Positions 49,602 to 59,701 are shown, counted from the first letter of the stretch. The stretch is DNA of 64,000 nt from Legionella drozanskii LLAP-1 (GCF_001467585.1 NZ_LNXY01000027.1:603342-667341), one strand, 5' to 3'. Made by a program: numbers and translations. The notes: generated from the letters alone by a model not told the origin.

Positions 49602-50483
49602 TCAAGGCAAGCGCTCAGTAAAAAAATCGATAAATGCTCTGATTTTTGCTAATTCAAAATCATAAGCTCGATAAAACATAAAAATTTCATAATTTCGAAA
49701 CTTGTATTGCGGTAATAGTTGAATTAATTCACCACTTTCTAGCCATCGTTTGACTAAACTGTCTCCTGTTAAAAATAAACCAATACCTGCTAAACAGGCC
49801 TGATTGAGTGCGTCAAAATCATTCATATAAATAATAGGTTTTGCGCAAGCTAATCGTCCGCCTTCCGCTAAGGGTAAAAAATGAGCCGGCTTACGCAAAC
49901 TATGGGAAACCATTTTAAAACGCGGCAAATCCTCCGCTGTTTCTGGTTTGCCATAACGATGAACAAATTCTTTTGAAGCACAAAGGATATTATTCATACT
50001 ATACATTTTGCGATATTTGAGTGACTCGGTGGCCGGAGGAATAATAGGAAACCCTACCATGATATCAATATCAGAGCGTGAAATGGCTTCATCCTGTTCT
50101 GAAAAAATAAGCTCCAAGTGCAGCATGGGGTACTTTGCTATCAACTCTTTTAGATGCTTTAGAACCCAGTTCTTTGAAGTAATGGTCGATACTAGAACCT
50201 TCAACTCGCCCTGTGGTTGTTCGCGATTTGATTCGATAAATTGATTCACCGCAGTAATTTGCTCATCAATTAATTTGCAGCGCTCGTAGAATAAATGACC
50301 CAACTCAGTCAATTGCACTCTGCGTGTTGTCCGCAAAAATAGCTGCTCGCCAATGGCGTCCTCGAGATGCTTGATTTGTTTGCTAACTGCCGTAGGACTT
50401 AAGTGCATTATGTTTGCAGCCAAAGTAAAGCTTCCCAGTTCAGCCACTTTCAGAAAACAACTTATTTGTCGCTGATTATACAT
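49602..50483 (-). CDS. LysR-family transcriptional regulator
   Basis: 293 residues. N-terminal winged helix-turn-helix ([40 protein letters not shown]) and a C-terminal co-inducer domain. It is divergent from the VOC-fold gene at 50592, with a palindromic operator between them, 12 bp from its own start. It therefore probably represses itself and activates the neighbour. Effector molecule unknown. Confidence 0.92.
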   Translation of the reverse strand: MYNQRQISCFLKVAELGSFTLAANIMHLSPTAVSKQIKHLEDAIGEQLFLRTTRRVQLTELGHLFYERCKLIDEQITAVNQFIESNREQPQGELKVLVSTITSKNWVLKHLKELIAKYPMLHLELIFSEQDEAISRSDIDIMVGFPIIPPATESLKYRKMYSMNNILCASKEFVHRYGKPETAEDLPRFKMVSHSLRKPAHFLPLAEGGRLACAKPIIYMNDFDALNQACLAGIGLFLTGDSLVKRWLESGELIQLLPQYKFRNYEIFMFYRAYDFELAKIRAFIDFFTERLP

Positions 50484-50494
50484 TAGACATTCTT

Positions 50495-50517
50495 ATTATG
50501 AACCAAAAGTTCATAAT
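50495..50517. promoter_or_regulatory. LysR operator in the divergent intergenic region
   Basis: ATTATGAAC and GTTCATAAT are perfect inverted copies with a 5-nt centre, fitting the T-N11-A LysR motif. Its centre lies about 65 bp before the predicted start of transcription of the neighbour, the classical recognition-site position. Confidence 0.65.
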
Positions 50518-50535
50518 GAATGAATTTTTAATCAA

Positions 50536-50565
50536 TTTACAAGTTTTACTACTAAATAATAAAAT
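50536..50565 (+). promoter_or_regulatory. Promoter of the VOC-fold gene
   Basis: TTTACA, 18 nt, TAAAAT; AAAGGAG (50577-50583) precedes the ATG at 50592. Confidence 0.5.
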
Positions 50566-50591
50566 AAAGATAAGTAAAAGGAGTAAAAATA

Positions 50592-50987
50592 ATGACTATT
50601 AAAACGATAAGCTACCAATTTCACCACATGGGCATTCCCACTGATGTACCACAGCCGAATGAGCGCTATAGCTCAACTTTTAAAATGTATACTAGCGGCG
50701 GAGAAAATAGTGAGTACCGGATCCAATATCACCGCTTCGAAGCCGATTCGCCTTTGCATCCTTTAATAAAAACAAAGACCCATGTTGCCTTTAGAGTGGA
50801 TAATCTTATCAACGCCATTGAGGGTAAGGAACTGATCTTAAAACCCTACGAACCGTTTCCAGGGTTTAAAGTGGCGATGATTGCGGAATGCGGAGCACCT
50901 ATTGAACTCATTGAAACGGCGTTGAGTGAGGCGGAGATCTGGTATTCTGAGCATAAGAATTCGATCATTTATCCTGAAAACGAATAA
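50592..50987 (+). CDS. Glyoxalase/VOC-fold protein
   Basis: 131 residues. Pattern of vicinal-oxygen-chelate proteins: FHHMGIPT at the start (metal His), KTHVAFRVDNLINAIEG in the middle (second His), and GAPIELIET at the end (metal Glu). The short length fits a single VOC module acting as a dimer. Substrate unknown; the neighbouring LysR gene suggests a small inducible detoxification or catabolic step. Confidence 0.75.
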   Translation: MTIKTISYQFHHMGIPTDVPQPNERYSSTFKMYTSGGENSEYRIQYHRFEADSPLHPLIKTKTHVAFRVDNLINAIEGKELILKPYEPFPGFKVAMIAECGAPIELIETALSEAEIWYSEHKNSIIYPENE

Positions 50988-51006
50988 TTGGCCTAGAGCC
51001 TGGATC

Positions 51007-51036
51007 TTGTTCGCTTGCTGAAATCTTATCTATACT
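51007..51036 (+). promoter_or_regulatory. Promoter of the cNMP-binding protein gene
   Basis: TTGTTC, 18 nt, TATACT, followed by AAGGA at 51056-51060, eight bases before the ATG at 51069. Confidence 0.45.
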
Positions 51037-51068
51037 AAAGTTAAATTTTAAAAACAAGGATGGTTATC

Positions 51069-51524
51069 ATGACAGCTTTCGACCCCTCCTCTAAAAATGA
51101 AGTGCTCAAAATAATCAATAATGTCGCTCTGTTTATGGGCATTGGTCCTCATGAGCAAGGGATGCTGGCTGATAAATGTTATATTAGTGAACACAAAGCG
51201 AATGAAATTATTATTGAGCAAGGTGACGTCGCTAATAAAATGTATGTCATTATCGAAGGTAGCGTACTGGTATCTGTGAAACATGGTTCAGCACAATGGA
51301 AACGAATTAACCTCCTCGCACCTGGGGATGTATTTGGAGAAATTGCCATTGTCCGAAATATTCCAAGAACAGCTCGTATTACGACTCTTACACCCTCAAC
51401 TTTTCTCACAATAAGTGACAAAGATTTTTTAGCTGCCTACCAATATTTTCCGCCTAAAGCACGTGATAATATCCAATTAGTGATAGCAAAACGTCTTAAA
51501 GAAAACCAATCCTATGCCCAATAA
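51069..51524 (+). CDS. Cyclic-nucleotide-binding domain protein
   Basis: 151 residues; the ATG at 51069 is preferred over one at 51060, which overlaps the Shine-Dalgarno AAGGA. It is a single cNMP-binding domain (about 25-135) with the phosphate-binding cassette FGEIAIVRNIPRTARI. No helix-turn-helix, kinase or channel domain is attached, so it is a stand-alone sensor. Legionella has many cyclic-nucleotide-domain proteins of this kind, but the partner of this one is unknown. Confidence 0.85.
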   Translation: MTAFDPSSKNEVLKIINNVALFMGIGPHEQGMLADKCYISEHKANEIIIEQGDVANKMYVIIEGSVLVSVKHGSAQWKRINLLAPGDVFGEIAIVRNIPRTARITTLTPSTFLTISDKDFLAAYQYFPPKARDNIQLVIAKRLKENQSYAQ

Positions 51525-51671
51525 CTAAAAAATTTTAATTGTTGCAAAAAATTAACCAATTGTTTATAAAAACAAATTTTTGCTCATAATTTTTTTAAAA
51601 CCTTATAAAAACACCATCATTTAAAAAACATGTTGAATTAAATTTAAACCTAGGTACAATTTTCCACGCTT

Positions 51672-53114
51672 ATGAAGCGAATAATAATTTACATAATAAC
51701 TGCTGTTGCTTGTCTTGTACTGAGTACTTTTGGATTTCTTCATTTTAAGAAAAACCCGAAACTAACAGTCACTGCAGGCAAAGAAACAATGCAAGCTGAG
51801 ACTATAAAAATAGTGGCAGCTAGCACCTTAGCAACTGTTAAAACTGAAACTGCGAAATCAGCTTCGGCACTCGATGCCACATTAAAAGAAAAAGCGATTA
51901 AAGCAGGTTCTACAAAACTGGTTTTGTCGACTAATACCCATTCAAAGACAAAGGCTGTTGACGCTAATCCTACCAAAAAAGTTTTGACTACCCCTACGCT
52001 AGCAGCCAAAAACGAACCGAAGGACATAGCGCCCAAAAAGGTAACGATCAAAAATATTACTCTCAAAAAAGTATCTTTTGAGCAGCTACCTGGCTGGAAT
52101 AAATCCGGTGTTAAAAATTCATTGGCTGCATTTCAGGAATCATGTAAGGTTTTTCTGAAAAAGAAACCCACTCATCCAGTTGGTTCTCAACTTATCAAGT
52201 TAAAAGCAAAAGATTGGCTTCCTGCCTGTAACGAAGCGGTAACAATTAATACCACTACAGAAGCGAGCGCAAAGACTTTCTTTGAAAAATGGTTTTACCC
52301 TTTAGAGCTTGTAAAAAGAAAACCAATTCGTGGTATTTTTACTGGTTATTATATGCCCTTGGTTAAAGGTAATCTGACCAAAACCAAGCAATACAATGTT
52401 CCTATCTATGGTTTACCCAAGCATCTTCCTTGGAATAGTCAAAGAACTCATTCTTATACTCGCCAAGCAATTGACCAAGGCGCTCTAAACAAACAAGCCC
52501 CCGTGATAGCCTGGATTCACAGCCCTGTGGAACGATTATTTTTAGAGATCGAAGGCTCAGGAGTTATTAGGCTTGCAAGCGGTAAAAAATTATATTTAGG
52601 CTATGCAGGTGAAAATGGCGCCCGTAATACACCGGTTGCCAGCGTATTGATTAAAAATGGCGTCATGAATAAGCATACAGCCTCGAAAAATGCGATAAAA
52701 CGCTATTTTCAAAATCATCCATCCAAGGTCGATAATATCCTTCATCAAAACAAGTCCTTTGTTTTCTTTGAAAATTTAAAAAAGCCAGTTGCTCTTGGTG
52801 TGCAAGATATTACGCTCACGCCCGGTTATTCTCTAGCCATAGATAAAAAATGGATCCCTCTTGGTTCACCATTATGGCTCAGTACAAAGAAGCCACTCAG
52901 CCAAAATAACGAATTGAAAGATTTTCAACGCCTAATGATTGCTCAAGACACTGGCGGGGCAATTCGTGGTTTGATGCGCGGAGACGTTTATTGGGGTTCA
53001 GGTAAGCAAGCAAGCTTCCTTGGTGAGAACATGAAAAACGAAGGCCGCTATTGGTTATTCCTACCCAAGCACATTTTTGATAAGCTGACTAACCTAGGAC
53101 GAATGGTCGGTTAG
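51672..53114 (+). CDS. mltA: Membrane-bound lytic murein transglycosylase A
   Basis: 480 residues. An N-terminal membrane anchor (about 3-22), then ~110 residues of Lys/Thr/Ala-rich linker, then the MltA domain (RGIFTGYYMPLVKG, VIAWIHSPVERLFLEIEGSG) and the 3D domain (SLAIDKKWIPLGSPLW, LMIAQDTGGAIRGLMRGDVY) with the catalytic Asp. It cleaves peptidoglycan strands to 1,6-anhydromuropeptides. E. coli MltA is a lipoprotein; here the anchor lacks a clear lipobox and the linker is unusually long. Confidence 0.9.
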   Translation: MKRIIIYIITAVACLVLSTFGFLHFKKNPKLTVTAGKETMQAETIKIVAASTLATVKTETAKSASALDATLKEKAIKAGSTKLVLSTNTHSKTKAVDANPTKKVLTTPTLAAKNEPKDIAPKKVTIKNITLKKVSFEQLPGWNKSGVKNSLAAFQESCKVFLKKKPTHPVGSQLIKLKAKDWLPACNEAVTINTTTEASAKTFFEKWFYPLELVKRKPIRGIFTGYYMPLVKGNLTKTKQYNVPIYGLPKHLPWNSQRTHSYTRQAIDQGALNKQAPVIAWIHSPVERLFLEIEGSGVIRLASGKKLYLGYAGENGARNTPVASVLIKNGVMNKHTASKNAIKRYFQNHPSKVDNILHQNKSFVFFENLKKPVALGVQDITLTPGYSLAIDKKWIPLGSPLWLSTKKPLSQNNELKDFQRLMIAQDTGGAIRGLMRGDVYWGSGKQASFLGENMKNEGRYWLFLPKHIFDKLTNLGRMVG

Positions 53115-53180
53115 TCGATATATTGTGCGAATAACAAGCTTATTGGGCCAGGAACTAACCTTCAATCTAAAGGATGTGAT

Positions 53181-53630
53181 ATGAAAATAGCAGTTTGTAG
53201 TGACGAACTTTATCCTATAAACGATTTTGTGGTCGAAGAGTTACAACGCCTAGGCCATCAAGTTGTCCTCTTTGGAGCAATACAATCACGTCAGAATGAA
53301 TCTTGGACACAAGCAACGAAAGCTGCGGCTGAATCAATTTGTCAAGGAAACTGTCAGGAAGGGATTTTTTTCTGCTGGACTGGAACAGGCGCTTCTATTG
53401 CCGCTAATAAAGTACCAGGCATCAGGGCTGCGCTTTGTACCGATGCGCAAACAGCAGCTGGTGCAAGGTTATGGAATCGAGCCAATGTCTTAGCCTTATC
53501 CAATCGACTCATTACGCAGGATTTGGCAAAGGAAATTTTAAACGCCTGGTTTAATACCGCAATGAATGAACAAAGCGACTTGGCTGCCGAAGAAATCAAA
53601 ACCATCGAACAGCTTTATAAAGCAAAATGA
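53181..53630 (+). CDS. RpiB/LacA/LacB family sugar-phosphate isomerase
   Basis: 149 residues. Start MKIAVCSDELYPIND. The active-site region reads GIFFCWTGTGASIAANKVPG: the catalytic Cys is kept, but the usual CGTGxG is CWTGTG. GIRAALCTDAQTAAGARLWNRANVLALSNRL follows the family pattern. Usual RpiB proteins interconvert ribose- and ribulose-5-phosphate; the substituted active site leaves the substrate uncertain. It begins 66 bp after the mltA stop. Confidence 0.83.
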   Translation: MKIAVCSDELYPINDFVVEELQRLGHQVVLFGAIQSRQNESWTQATKAAAESICQGNCQEGIFFCWTGTGASIAANKVPGIRAALCTDAQTAAGARLWNRANVLALSNRLITQDLAKEILNAWFNTAMNEQSDLAAEEIKTIEQLYKAK

Positions 53631-53667
53631 TTCAACTGAGGCATTTTGCTTAATTAGCAATTCGTTT

Positions 53668-54084
53668 TTACTCGCTTAGCGGTTTTGCCACACCCGTTGG
53701 CTGCGCACCTGGTTTGGATAGGTTCTGCGCTTCGACAATATTAATATTATCGACAAAGCATTTAGTTTCCCCACGCCAAGGCATTACAAATTCTTCGCAG
53801 TGATAAGTGAGAATAACATGATCATTATTCTGCATCGCTAGTTCTGCTTTTTTAACGAGCGACGATTTAAATTGACCTATGGTAAAATGGAATTCACGAC
53901 CCGTAGCTCCGCTCGCGTTTTCTAAGCCCCCACGAATCAGTTCGCCTTCGTAAGTCCCCCAAAATTTACCTTCCTTTGCCACTTTGACTATAATTCCCGA
54001 TTTTTGTCCCGATTTTATTGTCCAGCAGCCAGCTAAGAGGCCTGTCGACAATACCAGCAACAAAAATATAAATTTTCTGTTCAT
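53668..54084 (-). CDS. Lipoprotein, unknown function
   Basis: 138 residues with a clear type II signal peptide and lipobox LLAGC. The mature part has GIIVKVAKEGKFWGTYEGEL and HVILTYHCEEFVMPWRGETKCF, with two cysteines. No recognised domain. It lies 60 bp downstream of radA on the same strand. Confidence 0.8.
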   Translation of the reverse strand: MNRKFIFLLLVLSTGLLAGCWTIKSGQKSGIIVKVAKEGKFWGTYEGELIRGGLENASGATGREFHFTIGQFKSSLVKKAELAMQNNDHVILTYHCEEFVMPWRGETKCFVDNINIVEAQNLSKPGAQPTGVAKPLSE

Positions 54085-54144
54085 TTCTCACTCCCTTTTC
54101 CTGCAAGCTTAGTCAGGAAATTATTTAAAATCAATTTGTCATTC

Positions 54145-55494
54145 TTATATTTTTTCTAAAACTTCCTGCAAATGTTTTACCGCTTCCACTTGCATATCAA
54201 TAGCTTGTTTAGGCGCATTAGCAAAAGGAACTATCGCTCTTTTAAAGCCATGTTTGGCCGCTTCTCGCAAGCGTTCCTGACCACTTTGCACTGGACGAAT
54301 TTCCCCAGCCAAACCAATTTCACCAAAAATAATTGTTTCACGATCAAAAACTCGATTACGTAAGCTTGAAACAACCGCTGCGATTAGGGCCAAATCGCTA
54401 CCTGTTTCCGTCACTTTCACGCCGCCGACTACATTGATGAATACATCTTGATCAAAAGTGGCTATCCCGCCATGACGATGAAGCACCGCCAGCAAAATAG
54501 CAAGTCGATTATGCTCAAGCCCGGCCGTTACACGTTTTGCTTGTTGGCCATGCGCCTCATCGACTAAAGCTTGCACCTCAACTAGCATTGGCCTTGAACC
54601 TTCCCAGGTGACCATCACCGCCGATCCTGGCGTACTCTCAGGTTGACGGGATAAAAAAATGGCTGAAGGATTAGCAACTTCTTTAAGACCCCGATCCGTC
54701 ATCGCGAAAACACCAAGCTCGTTAACTGCCCCGAAACGATTCTTTATCGCTCGAATAACCCGGAAACGGTTATCAGTTTGTCCTTCAAAATATAAAACGC
54801 TATCCACCATATGTTCTAGAACTCTAGGACCTGCTAAAGCCCCTTCTTTGGTGACGTGCCCAACTAGAAAAACAGCTGTTTGAGTCATTTTTGCAAAACG
54901 AACTAACTGCGCTGTGGATTCACGTACTTGCCCCACACCACCGGGTGCTGAACTTAAACTCTCGGTAAAAATGGTTTGTACCGAATCGATAACCATAATG
55001 CGCGGAGTTTCTTTTTGCGCATGAGCAATAATGCTTTCTACCTGTGTTTCGGCTAATAAACGCAAACCCTTGATGGGTAATTGTAAGCGTTTAGCACGCA
55101 TAGCGACCTGCTGCAAAGACTCTTCACCTGTCACGTAGAGAACTTTTTGTTCCTGCGATAAATTAGCTAAGGTTTGTAACAGTAAAGTGGATTTTCCAAT
55201 CCCCGGATCACCACCAATTAAAACGACTGAGCCATCAACCAAACCACCACCTAAAACCCGGTTTAATTCGGATAGGCCACAATCCATACGGACTTCTTTA
55301 TCGAGTACTACATCTTCCGCCGCCATCACTTCCGAACGTTGATTAGCATAATGTCCCATGCGAGCGCTACGGTTGGGTGAGACAACATTTTCTTCACTCA
55401 CTGCATTCCAAGCACCACATTGCGTACACTGACCAGCCCACTGCGAAAAAACAGCAGCACATTGATTACAAATAAACCGGATCTTGCTTTTCAT
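54145..55494 (-). CDS. radA: DNA repair protein RadA (Sms)
   Basis: 449 residues. N-terminal C4 zinc finger (CNQC..CTQC), RecA-like core with GDPGIGKST, the KNRFG motif of RadA, and a C-terminal Lon-like domain (GGVKVTETGSDLALIAAVVS). It drives branch migration of recombination intermediates. Confidence 0.96.
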   Translation of the reverse strand: MKSKIRFICNQCAAVFSQWAGQCTQCGAWNAVSEENVVSPNRSARMGHYANQRSEVMAAEDVVLDKEVRMDCGLSELNRVLGGGLVDGSVVLIGGDPGIGKSTLLLQTLANLSQEQKVLYVTGEESLQQVAMRAKRLQLPIKGLRLLAETQVESIIAHAQKETPRIMVIDSVQTIFTESLSSAPGGVGQVRESTAQLVRFAKMTQTAVFLVGHVTKEGALAGPRVLEHMVDSVLYFEGQTDNRFRVIRAIKNRFGAVNELGVFAMTDRGLKEVANPSAIFLSRQPESTPGSAVMVTWEGSRPMLVEVQALVDEAHGQQAKRVTAGLEHNRLAILLAVLHRHGGIATFDQDVFINVVGGVKVTETGSDLALIAAVVSSLRNRVFDRETIIFGEIGLAGEIRPVQSGQERLREAAKHGFKRAIVPFANAPKQAIDMQVEAVKHLQEVLEKI

Positions 55495-55573
55495 TGAACG
55501 AGGCTCGAGGCATTTTTAAAAAAAATTGAGCTTAGGTTGAAGCTAAAGTCTTGTCAACCAGAGTAACTCGTAC

Positions 55574-55602
55574 TTGTGAAAATTTACGTTCAGTCATAAA
55601 AT
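55574..55602 (+). promoter_or_regulatory. Promoter of the flavoprotein gene
   Basis: TTGTGA, 17 nt, TAAAAT, about 30 bp before the ATG at 55632. Confidence 0.5.
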
Positions 55603-55631
55603 TTGCTATTGTCAAAGACTAGTTAGCAAAT
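55601..55631. repeat. Inverted repeat touching the flavoprotein start codon
   Basis: ATTTGCTA (55601-55608) and TAGCAAAT (55624-55631) flank the predicted transcription start; the right arm abuts the ATG. There is no Shine-Dalgarno sequence between them. Confidence 0.45.
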
Positions 55632-56684
55632 ATGCAAATAAATCAAAAAACCTTTCAATGGGCAGTCGTAGGTGCAGGACCTGCAGGCATTGCAGCTCTA
55701 GGGAAATTATTAGATCATCAGGTCCCACCGACGGAGCTTTTATGGATTGATCCTCAGTTTAAAGTAGGGGATCTCGGGCAATTGTGGCCCAATGTCTCAA
55801 GTAATACGATTGTAAAACGCTTTGTCGATTTTTTAAATGCGGCCGATTCTTTTACTTATAAACAGGCGAAAATTGATTTTCAATTGAATCATCTAATTCC
55901 CGATCACACCTGTGATCTAAATCAAATTGTGGAGCCTTTACAATGGGTTACAGACCATTTAACCCAAAAAGTAGTTAGTGAAAAAGCAACAATTCGAAGT
56001 ATGGAATTAAAAGAACGCAGCTGGTTTTTATCGTCTGAAACGCAAGTTTACAAAGCAAAAAATGTCATTCTCGCAACTGGAGCTGTCCCTGCAAATCTCA
56101 ACTACCCGGGTGTGGATGTTCTCCCTTTTGAAATTGCTATTGATCTGGAGCGCTTGAAGCAATTTATCGATAAAAAACAGACCTATGCAGTGTTTGGTTC
56201 TTCGCATTCTGCAATCATAATTATTCGTCATTTGGTTGAACTAGGGGTTAAAAAAATAATTAATTTTTATCGTTCACCCTGTCGTTATGCAATTGATATG
56301 GGCGAATGGATCTTATTTGACAATACCGGCCTCAAAGGCCAGACAGCCGCTTGGGCGCGGGAAAACATTGATGGGATTTTACCCGATAATTTAGTCCGCT
56401 ATAACACTAGCGAACATAATATTGCCCGGTTTTTACCCGAGTGTGACAAAGTGGTTTATGCAGTAGGTTTTGAAAAACGCTCCAACCTTATTATTGATCA
56501 TTATGAACATCTCACCCACAATCCACATCTCGGAATTATAGGCCCTGGTTTATTTGGTTTAGGGATTGGCTATCCTGAATTAAAAGCCGATCCCTACGGT
56601 AATTGTGAATCACAAGTTGGGTTATGGAAATTTATGGTTTATTTAAGTCAAGTAATGCCAGTCTGGCTTAAGTATCCTACTTAA
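55632..56684 (+). CDS. FAD/NAD(P)-binding oxidoreductase of unknown substrate
   Basis: 350 residues. FAD site [17 protein letters not shown] at the N-terminus and a second nucleotide-binding turn [17 protein letters not shown] near residue 185. Further landmarks are [17 protein letters not shown] and [11 protein letters not shown]. The layout resembles pyridine-nucleotide/flavin monooxygenase-like proteins without a redox-active CxxC. No signal peptide. It stands between radA (divergent) and xseB. Confidence 0.8.
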   Translation: MQINQKTFQWAVVGAGPAGIAALGKLLDHQVPPTELLWIDPQFKVGDLGQLWPNVSSNTIVKRFVDFLNAADSFTYKQAKIDFQLNHLIPDHTCDLNQIVEPLQWVTDHLTQKVVSEKATIRSMELKERSWFLSSETQVYKAKNVILATGAVPANLNYPGVDVLPFEIAIDLERLKQFIDKKQTYAVFGSSHSAIIIIRHLVELGVKKIINFYRSPCRYAIDMGEWILFDNTGLKGQTAAWARENIDGILPDNLVRYNTSEHNIARFLPECDKVVYAVGFEKRSNLIIDHYEHLTHNPHLGIIGPGLFGLGIGYPELKADPYGNCESQVGLWKFMVYLSQVMPVWLKYPT

Positions 56685-56772
56685 ACTCCTACCCTTTTTC
56701 ATGAAGCAATATTTCAAGACAAGGGCAGTCTCAATGCAGTATACTTTGGCAACTCTCAATCAGGATCATGCT

Positions 56773-56994
56773 ATGACTAAACCCATCCATTTTGAAAAAT
56801 CCATGACAGAACTTGAAGAAATTGTCATGCAATTGGAAAAAGGTGAATTGTCACTGGATGATTCACTGAAACAATTTGAGAAAGGAATTGTCTTAGCACG
56901 CAAATGCCAAGAAATTTTGCAGCACGCTGAGCAAAAAATTGAGATGCTTGCTACCTCAGCAACCCCTTTGAGCAGTGAAATTTCCGATGATTAA
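56773..56994 (+). CDS. xseB: Exodeoxyribonuclease VII small subunit
   Basis: 73 residues from the ATG at 56773 (AGGA upstream); an upstream frame from 56701 is open but adds non-family residues. [20 protein letters not shown] and [19 protein letters not shown] match XseB. Nuclease function needs XseA, which is not in the window. The end overlaps ispA. Confidence 0.93.
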   Translation: MTKPIHFEKSMTELEEIVMQLEKGELSLDDSLKQFEKGIVLARKCQEILQHAEQKIEMLATSATPLSSEISDD

Positions 56995-57877
56995 TCAAGA
57001 AATTAATACTTATTTAGTCCGTCATGAAAAGGTTCTACAACAGTTGTTAGCGGATGCAGAAATACCGGCCGAACGCATCAGAAAAGCGATGACTTACTCT
57101 CTTTTTCCTGGGGGTAAAAGGCTTCGCCCCACCCTCATTTATTTATGCGGAGAAATTCTGAATACGCAGCTCGCCTGCCTTGATATCATCGCTGCTGCTG
57201 TCGAACTTACCCACTGCTATTCACTGATTCATGATGATTTGCCTGCCATGGATAATGATGATTTACGCCGCGGTAAACCCAGCTGTCATAAAGCGTTTGA
57301 TGAAGCCACTGCGATTTTAGTTGGCGATGGCATGCAAGCTTTAGCTATTGATATTCTTCTCTGCTATTTACCTAAGTCCTTAAATCCAACGCAAGTTATT
57401 GAGATAACACGCGAATTAGCGCTCGCAAGTGGCCCTGCAGGCATGGTTAGCGGACAAAGTCTTGATCTCTCTGAATTAACAAATACCGCAATTAGTGAAT
57501 CTCAATTACGTACAATCCACTCGCTCAAAACAGGGAAATTGATTTTAGCTTGCGTTAACATGGTCGTCGCTGCAAGTGAACCTGCTGAAATCGCAGTCAA
57601 AGCCTTGCGTGATTTTGCCGGCCATTTAGGTTTTGTTTTTCAAATCCAAGACGATTATTTAGATCATTATGCTCAGACTGACTTGCTCGGTAAAGGACGG
57701 GCCTCTGATCTAGCCAATCAAAAAATGACTTTTGCTAGCCTTTACACTCAAGAGGAATTGGGACATTTAATTGATCATCATTTCCAATTAGCTCGGGATG
57801 CTTTAATGCCTTTAGGTCATCAAGCAGAACATTTACTCGCTCTTAGTGATTATCTGCACCAACGAAATAATTATTAG
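56987..57877 (+). CDS. ispA: Farnesyl diphosphate synthase / polyprenyl synthetase
   Basis: 296 residues from the ATG at 56987 (overlapping xseB by 8 bp; a GTG at 56975 is possible). First Asp-rich motif [23 protein letters not shown] motif VSGQSLDL, second Asp-rich motif QIQDDYLD. It makes farnesyl diphosphate. The xseB-ispA order is widely conserved. The usual third gene, dxs, is absent downstream. Confidence 0.95.
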   Translation: MINQEINTYLVRHEKVLQQLLADAEIPAERIRKAMTYSLFPGGKRLRPTLIYLCGEILNTQLACLDIIAAAVELTHCYSLIHDDLPAMDNDDLRRGKPSCHKAFDEATAILVGDGMQALAIDILLCYLPKSLNPTQVIEITRELALASGPAGMVSGQSLDLSELTNTAISESQLRTIHSLKTGKLILACVNMVVAASEPAEIAVKALRDFAGHLGFVFQIQDDYLDHYAQTDLLGKGRASDLANQKMTFASLYTQEELGHLIDHHFQLARDALMPLGHQAEHLLALSDYLHQRNNY

Positions 57878-57947
57878 CCTAAATGCTATTATTGGGTATA
57901 GTGTATGGCGCACATTCTAAAGACAACTGACAAGAGGTCACCGCAAC

Positions 57948-58737
57948 ATGGAGTTAGGACATTTACTTTCAGGAAAACCAATCAATTATAATTATTTTCT
58001 TCATCCAGACCGAACTATGAATTTTATTTACGCATTATGTCTGTTTTTTATTGGATATTTTATTGCCAAACGACTCAGCCTTGTTACCGAATCAAATCAT
58101 GTTAGCTCGACGCTCTGTCTTCTATATAATTTTTACCATGTTTTTTGTCGCTAGTTTGCAGCATTTAGGGTTTCAATTGAGTGTTTTGCTGGGAGCAGCT
58201 GGGGTTTTTACGGTAGCAATCAGTTTTGCCTCGCAAACAGCCGCCTCTAATTTGATTAGTGGTATCTTTTTATTATTTGAGCATCCTTTTAAAGTGGGCG
58301 ATACTGTCGAAGTTAAAGGCATTAATGGTGTAGTCGACTCGATTGATTTACTCTCAACAAAACTGAAAACCCCTGATAATAAATTGGTGCGCATTCCTAA
58401 TGAAGCGATGATCAAATCCGAAATCATCAATTTAAGTTATTTTTCCACTCGCCGTATTGATTTAATTGTTTCGGTGGCTTACAGCTGTGACCTTAGCAAA
58501 GTTAAATCGTTGCTAATCAAGATAGCTAACGATTGTGCTCAAGTTTTAAATGACCCTGAACCTAATGTGACGATTAATAACTTTGCGAACGCCGCTGTTG
58601 AACTTAAATTTATGGTCTGGGTCAATAATGCTGACGCCTCTTCGGCCCGTAATAGCTTGCAAGAAATGATTAAACAACAATTTGATCAGGAAGGAATAGA
58701 AACACCGTTACCACAAGTTACAGTGCATCGAGTATAG
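57948..58737 (+). pseudogene. mscS: MscS-type mechanosensitive channel gene, frameshifted
   Basis: Two frames cover one protein. The first (57948-58154) has the N-terminal part and TM1 (FIYALCLFFIGYFIAKRLSLV). The second, displaced by +1 from about 58085-58100, has TM2, the pore helix TM3 (GAAGVFTVAISFASQTAASNLISG) and the cytosolic domain (HPFKVGDTVEVKGINGVVDS). The total 790 nt would give 262 residues if one base were removed. A TTG at 58051 could start the second frame, giving a protein lacking TM1. It may be a true inactivation or a sequencing error. Confidence 0.78.
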
Positions 58738-58741
58738 CAAG

Positions 58742-59697
58742 ATGGATCCAATTACCCACGGTGCCTTAGGTGCAGCCTGTGCACAGGCCTTCTTGCATAG
58801 ACGCGATCAACGAAATGCTTGGATTGTTGGTGGTTTAGCAGCAATGGCACCTGATCTGGATATCTTCATCAACTCGAAGTCAGATCCAATGTTAGCCCTG
58901 CTCTATCATCGCAATTTTACTCATTCATTCCTGTTTATTCCTCTCGGAGCCTTATTAGTTGCTTTAGCGTTTATGATATTTAAACGATTTCGCCAACATT
59001 GGCGGCTCACTTTGCTAGCTGCATTTATTGGCTATGCCACCCATGGCTTACTCGATGCTTTTACGAGTTATGGTACGATGTTATTTTGGCCTTTCTCAGA
59101 TCAACGCATTAGTTGGGATATTGTTTCTATCGTTGATCCGATGGTCACCATACCTTTAGTGCTGGGAGTCGCTTGGACTATTATCCATGATGATCAAAAA
59201 GGAGCATTTGTTGGCCTGTTTTTCGTCGGTTTATTTTTTCTATTTAATACGGTGCAACATTATCGTGCTCTGTCTACGATGCAAACTTATTTAGCCCAAG
59301 CTCATTTATCTGTGAAAAGAGTGCGCGCTTTTCCCTATCTTGCAAGTTCAACACTTTGGCGAGATGCTGCTGAAATCGATAGTCAACTCCATATAGCCGA
59401 TGTGAAAACTCCATTAACTCAAAGCACTGAACTGAAACCGGTGGGAATTTTTCCTCTTTTCCAGCCTAGCGATTTACCATCAATTGTTAAAGACTCGCCA
59501 ACTCAGATGCGAGATTTTAGGATTTTCTATTGGTTTTGTGATAGCTATGTGATTTTAGCTCAACAGCTACCATTAAGCCTAGCTGATGGACGTTATCTTA
59601 TTAATACAAACCCAACGATTTCATTGTGGGGAATTCAATTTTTACCCGACCAACCACATGTAACAACCCTAAGTTTTATCAAATTGGAAGCCACAAA

Positions 59698-59701
<4 letters not shown>
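58742..59701 (+). CDS. YdjM/DUF457 membrane-bound metal-dependent hydrolase family
   Basis: 319 residues. Begins MDPITHGALGAACAQAFLH, then GGLAAMAPDLDIFI, YHRNFTHSFLFIPLGALLV and YATHGLLDAFTSYGTML, with the His/Asp pattern of the family and several membrane helices. Function unknown in general. It starts 5 bp after the mscS frame and overlaps the CinA-like gene by 4 bp (ATGA), so the three form an operon. Confidence 0.85.
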
